Assembly (NCBI GenBank): GCA_017429885.1
Contig: JAFROA010000375.1
Span: forward strand, 1 to 6,042
From: Bacteroidales bacterium
Lineage (GTDB): Bacteria > Bacteroidota > Bacteroidia > Bacteroidales > UBA932
Direction: 5' to 3'
Length of the DNA: 6,042 nucleotides
Part shown: positions 5,823 to 6,042 of the stretch, one piece after another
Numbering within the stretch: the first letter of the stretch is position 1
Layout of the letters: the number at the start of each line of letters is the position of its first letter
Position numbers and translations under genes: made by a program
The notes under the pieces: generated by a model
Database searches by the model: none
The model's input: only the letters and a program-made list of their open reading frames with translations
Told to the model about the DNA's origin: nothing

Positions 5823-5858
5823 CTGTCACCCCAAGTTTGGCTGTCATCCTGAGCGTAT
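5823..5858. repeat. Remnant of GTCATCCTGAG-type dispersed repeat
   Basis: Two 18-base units in tandem begin CTGTCACCCCAAG (5823) and CTGTCATCCTGAG (5841) and agree at 11 of 18 positions. On the minus strand this reads CTCAGGATGACAG ... CTTGGGGTGACAG. I recall these phrases as common in intergenic repeats of Bacteroidota genomes. No gene is seen here. The identification as a dispersed family is from memory. Confidence 0.4.
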
Positions 5859-5860
5859 GT

Positions 5861-5878
5861 CTGCCAAATAAATGGCAG
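5861..5878. repeat. CTGCCA/TGGCAG perfect palindrome
   Basis: CTGCCA (5861-5866) and TGGCAG (5873-5878) form a perfect 6-bp stem around AATAAA. A longer pair, CATCCTG (5845-5851) with CAGGATG (5876-5882), encloses it. There is no T-tract on either side, so a terminator is not indicated. The element echoes the one at 4286-4302, and another CTGCCA lies at 5903-5908. Confidence 0.35.
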
Positions 5879-5929
5879 GATGGGATTGCTCTTTAAATTA
5901 GACTGCCAGATTATAGCGGATTAACCCTC

Positions 5930-5937
5930 TATCTTTG
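5930..5937 (+). promoter_or_regulatory. Perfect -7 box of a rightward promoter
   Basis: TATCTTTG at 5930-5937 matches TAnnTTTG at every defined position. No TTG is present about 20 bases upstream, so the -33 element is weak or absent. Transcription would start at about 5942-5945, giving a leader of nearly 50 bases. The leader contains GTAAAG (5941-5946) and CTTTAC (5961-5966), which could pair into a weak hairpin. Confidence 0.5.
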
Positions 5938-5991
5938 TCGGTAAAGAAAACAATTACTAACTTTACTAAGTTATCAAAGGGAATGAATCTT

Positions 5992-6042
5992 ATGGCAACT
6001 GTTAGTCAAGATAAACTTTTCTTAGATGCATTGAAGATAGCC
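5992..6042 (+). CDS. Start of a rightward gene, truncated at window end
   Basis: ATG at 5992 opens a frame of 17 codons (MATVSQDKLFLDALKIA) that is still open at the right edge. A purine-rich AAAGGGA ends ten bases before this ATG. An in-frame ATG at 5983 would sit directly on that stretch, so 5992 is preferred. The perfect -7 box about 55 bases upstream supports a real gene. Too little is visible to name a family. Confidence 0.5.
   Translation, partial: MATVSQDKLFLDALKIA

Noticed and set aside
5771..5991. CRISPR, tRNA or other RNA gene in the intergenic region
   Set aside because: Only two imperfect 18-base units and short palindromes are present; no spacer-repeat pattern or cloverleaf could be made out.

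Overview
The window looks like chromosome or accessory DNA from a Bacteroidales-type member of Bacteroidota. Three things suggest this: promoter boxes close to the TAnnTTTG -7 consensus with a TTG about 20 bp upstream; gene starts without clear Shine-Dalgarno sites; and a 71-residue protein of a kind I recall from gut Bacteroidales. Genus cannot be fixed from this sequence. The flanking genes are GC-rich (sampled 60-base blocks 60-65% GC), while most of the left two thirds is AT-rich (sampled blocks 37-48%), so the left part looks like accessory, possibly transferred, DNA.

Bases 1-4222 hold one tight minus-strand cluster of seven genes, read right to left. They are: a 126-residue four-helix membrane protein; a 71-residue DUF6140-like protein; a 532-residue protein with an N-terminal membrane region and a long helical C-terminal part; a 132-residue soluble helical protein; a 310-residue single-anchor protein with a large, probably extracytoplasmic, beta-rich part; a 131-residue second copy of the four-helix membrane protein; and the first 65 codons of a protein with a PqqD/RRE-like N-terminus that runs off the left edge. 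Spacing is -1 to +21 bases throughout, and a plausible promoter lies just upstream of the first gene. The cluster therefore reads as one operon encoding an envelope-associated assembly. I do not recognise it as any named system, and it is the main candidate here for something undescribed.

Bases 4223-4349 form a divergent control region with a 9-bp inverted repeat, a small CTGCC/GGCAG palindrome and a promoter for the rightward nitroreductase gene. That gene (4350-4964) encodes a lipoprotein-type nitroreductase but is interrupted by one in-frame TGA, so it is most simply a recent pseudogene.

Bases 4980-5770 hold a compact minus-strand pair: a small basic conserved-looking protein (64 aa) followed two bases later by a GNAT acetyltransferase (197 aa). 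The intergenic stretch 5771-5991 contains remnants of a GTCATCCTGAG-type dispersed repeat, a second CTGCCA/TGGCAG palindrome and a perfect TAnnTTTG box. The box faces a rightward gene whose first 17 codons are visible before the window ends.
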